A DNA stretch of 51,919 nucleotides from an uncultured Clostridium sp. (GTDB lineage Bacteria; Bacillota; Clostridia; TANB77; CAG-508): positions 1-51,919 of the forward strand of contig CAMFER010000005.1 of assembly GCA_945949485.1 (NCBI GenBank), read 5' to 3'. Position numbers and translations under genes: made by a program. Below are positions 51,064 to 51,919 of this stretch, in pieces. Every line of letters begins with the position of its first letter. The first letter of the stretch is position 1. Under the pieces are notes generated by a model. The model ran no database searches, was not told the DNA's origin, and was given only the letters and a program-made list of their open reading frames with translations.

Positions 51064-51228
51064 CAATATATTTGGCAAAACCACGTTTGTGGATTTGTCA
51101 TTTCCTATATTTATTATAAGCTATTTATAGATAAAAAGTCAAGAAAATTATAATAAAAAAATATAATTATTAAAACTAGAAGGAAACGATATGAGTGAAT
51201 ATTTTGTTCCAAAGCGAGGTACTGCATT

Positions 51229-51771
51229 ATGATAAGGTGTAAATGGTGTAATTTAAAAAATGAAAAATATATAGAATATCACGATAAAGAATGGTGTAAA
51301 CCTAACTTTGACGATAAATACTTATTTGAAATGTTAATATTAGAATCTTTTCAAGCAGGTCTTTCTTGGGAATGCGTATTAAATAAAAGAGAAGATTTTA
51401 GAAAAGCATTTGATAATTTTGATGTAGATAAGATATGTAGTTACAATGATGAAAAAATTCAAGAGTTATTAAAAAATAAAAAAATTATAAGAAATAAACT
51501 AAAAATAAATGCTGCCATAAATAATAGTAAAATTTTTAAGAAAATACAAAATGAATATGGTACATTTTACAACTATTTAAAGATATTTACCAATGATGTA
51601 ATTATTTATGAAATAGATAAAACGACCAATCAATTATCAGATGATTTGTCAAAAGATTTACAAAAAAGAGGAATGAAATTTGTGGGAAGTACAATTATAT
51701 ATTCTTATTTACAAGCAATAGGTGTTATTTATTCACACGATGAAGAATGTTTTATGTATAAGAATAATTAG
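51229..51771 (+). CDS. tag: DNA-3-methyladenine glycosylase I
   Basis: The 180-residue protein has the Tag zinc ligands and core: RCKWCN at the start, YHDKEWCKPNFDDKYLFEML, LESFQAGLSWECVL and FVGSTIIYSYLQAIGVIYSHDEEC at the end. It excises 3-methyladenine from DNA. A 13-codon ORF (51191-51232, MSEYFVPKRGTAL) with its own start overlaps the tag start by an ATGA junction; it may couple translation or be the stub of a lost gene. Together with the AlkD-like gene at 2122 the window has two alkylation-repair glycosylases. Confidence 0.93.
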   Translation: MIRCKWCNLKNEKYIEYHDKEWCKPNFDDKYLFEMLILESFQAGLSWECVLNKREDFRKAFDNFDVDKICSYNDEKIQELLKNKKIIRNKLKINAAINNSKIFKKIQNEYGTFYNYLKIFTNDVIIYEIDKTTNQLSDDLSKDLQKRGMKFVGSTIIYSYLQAIGVIYSHDEECFMYKNN

Positions 51772-51864
51772 AGCGATAACTTACAATTTAGTGATTTGTT
51801 AGATAAATAGTAATTTGTTGCTGAGGTTGAATTTTAAAATTTAAATAAAAAAATTATAAATTTT

Positions 51865-51897
51865 TGAGGTGGGTATATAAAATATGCTCATCTTTTA
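51865..51897 (+). terminator. Probable terminator after tag
   Basis: GAGGTGGGTATA (51866-51877) pairs with TATGCTCATCTT (51883-51894) if G-U pairs are allowed, followed by TTTATTAT. It is the only structure seen in the last 150 bases of the window. Confidence 0.45.
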
Positions 51898-51919
51898 TTA
51901 TGTTAATTAAATATTGTAT

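Larger units (their letters stand above)
50833..51106. mobile_element. Small element with terminal inverted repeats encoding a membrane peptide
   Basis: AGGAAATG followed by GTGGTTTTGCCA (left end, 50833-50865) is mirrored by TGGCAAAACCAC followed by CATTTCCT (right end, 51073-51106). The inner and outer blocks match exactly and only the centre of each arm differs. The 274-bp interior carries one small gene (50901-51020) and a terminator. It could be a MITE-like element or a self-contained type I toxin module. No transposase is present. Confidence 0.65.

Noticed and set aside
1..51919. CRISPR array or prophage
   Set aside because: No regularly spaced short repeats and no phage structural genes were seen. 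The repeats found are long, structured and few.

Overview
The window comes from a strongly AT-rich, endospore-forming Firmicute, most likely an uncultured gut-type Clostridia lineage. The evidence is the cotJ spore-coat operon, sporulation sigma-H, dipicolinate synthase subunit B, GGAGG ribosome binding sites, a threonyl T-box, and gene families typical of gut Clostridia (CmpB-like membrane proteins, RhuM-Fic, DUF4143 ATPases, Asp23).

Layout. 1-1.8 kb: cotJA-JB-JC and a Sua5-type TsaC, minus strand. 2-9.3 kb: AlkD-like glycosylase, GH18 envelope protein, sigH, tRNA-Thr, a T-box leader framed by inverted repeats, thrS and ychF. 9.4-12.8 kb: a small LPXTG protein facing a sortase, an MFS transporter, and an unknown protein. 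13-23.1 kb: ER-type signal peptidase, HAD and metallo-beta-lactamase hydrolases, flavin reductase, spoVFB, oligoendopeptidase, a CmpB-family gene, a XerC-like recombinase and a class A PBP. 23.4-28.5 kb: a copper operon (csoR, CDF, copZ, copA) followed by decayed genes. 28.5-30.5 kb: a RhuM-Fic gene between copies of a structured repeat, inserted between two truncated genes. 30.5-47.3 kb: an envelope and lipid stress block (Asp23, DUF308, two CmpB paralogs, radical SAM, metK, MMPL exporter, coiled-coil partner, two-component system, acyl-ACP thioesterase, TetR, oleate hydratase). 47.3-51.9 kb: accessory region with mobile-element relics, an array of the same repeat family, a DUF4143 ATPase, a small palindrome-bounded element encoding a membrane peptide, and tag.

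Most striking observation. Four otherwise well-conserved genes (tsaC, spoVFB, a cmpB-family gene twice, PBP1A) are each out of frame by one extra base. At all five points the zero-frame codon is CGG, and reading resumes one base later at GGT or GGA. By eye I found no in-frame CGG in any uninterrupted confident gene of the window. Either CGG is not a normal sense codon here and triggers +1 frameshifting (as reported at AGG and CCC in Perkinsus mitochondrial cox1), or a very specific sequencing artefact inserts C before GG.

Other leads. Four promoters in the 31-40 kb block share two TTCAT half-sites with an 11-bp period placed exactly 10 nt before TATAAT; one lies before the response regulator itself, so this looks like a local regulon. 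A 173-bp structured repeat with a covarying hairpin accompanies two unrelated accessory genes. All statements come from reading the sequence; no database search was run.
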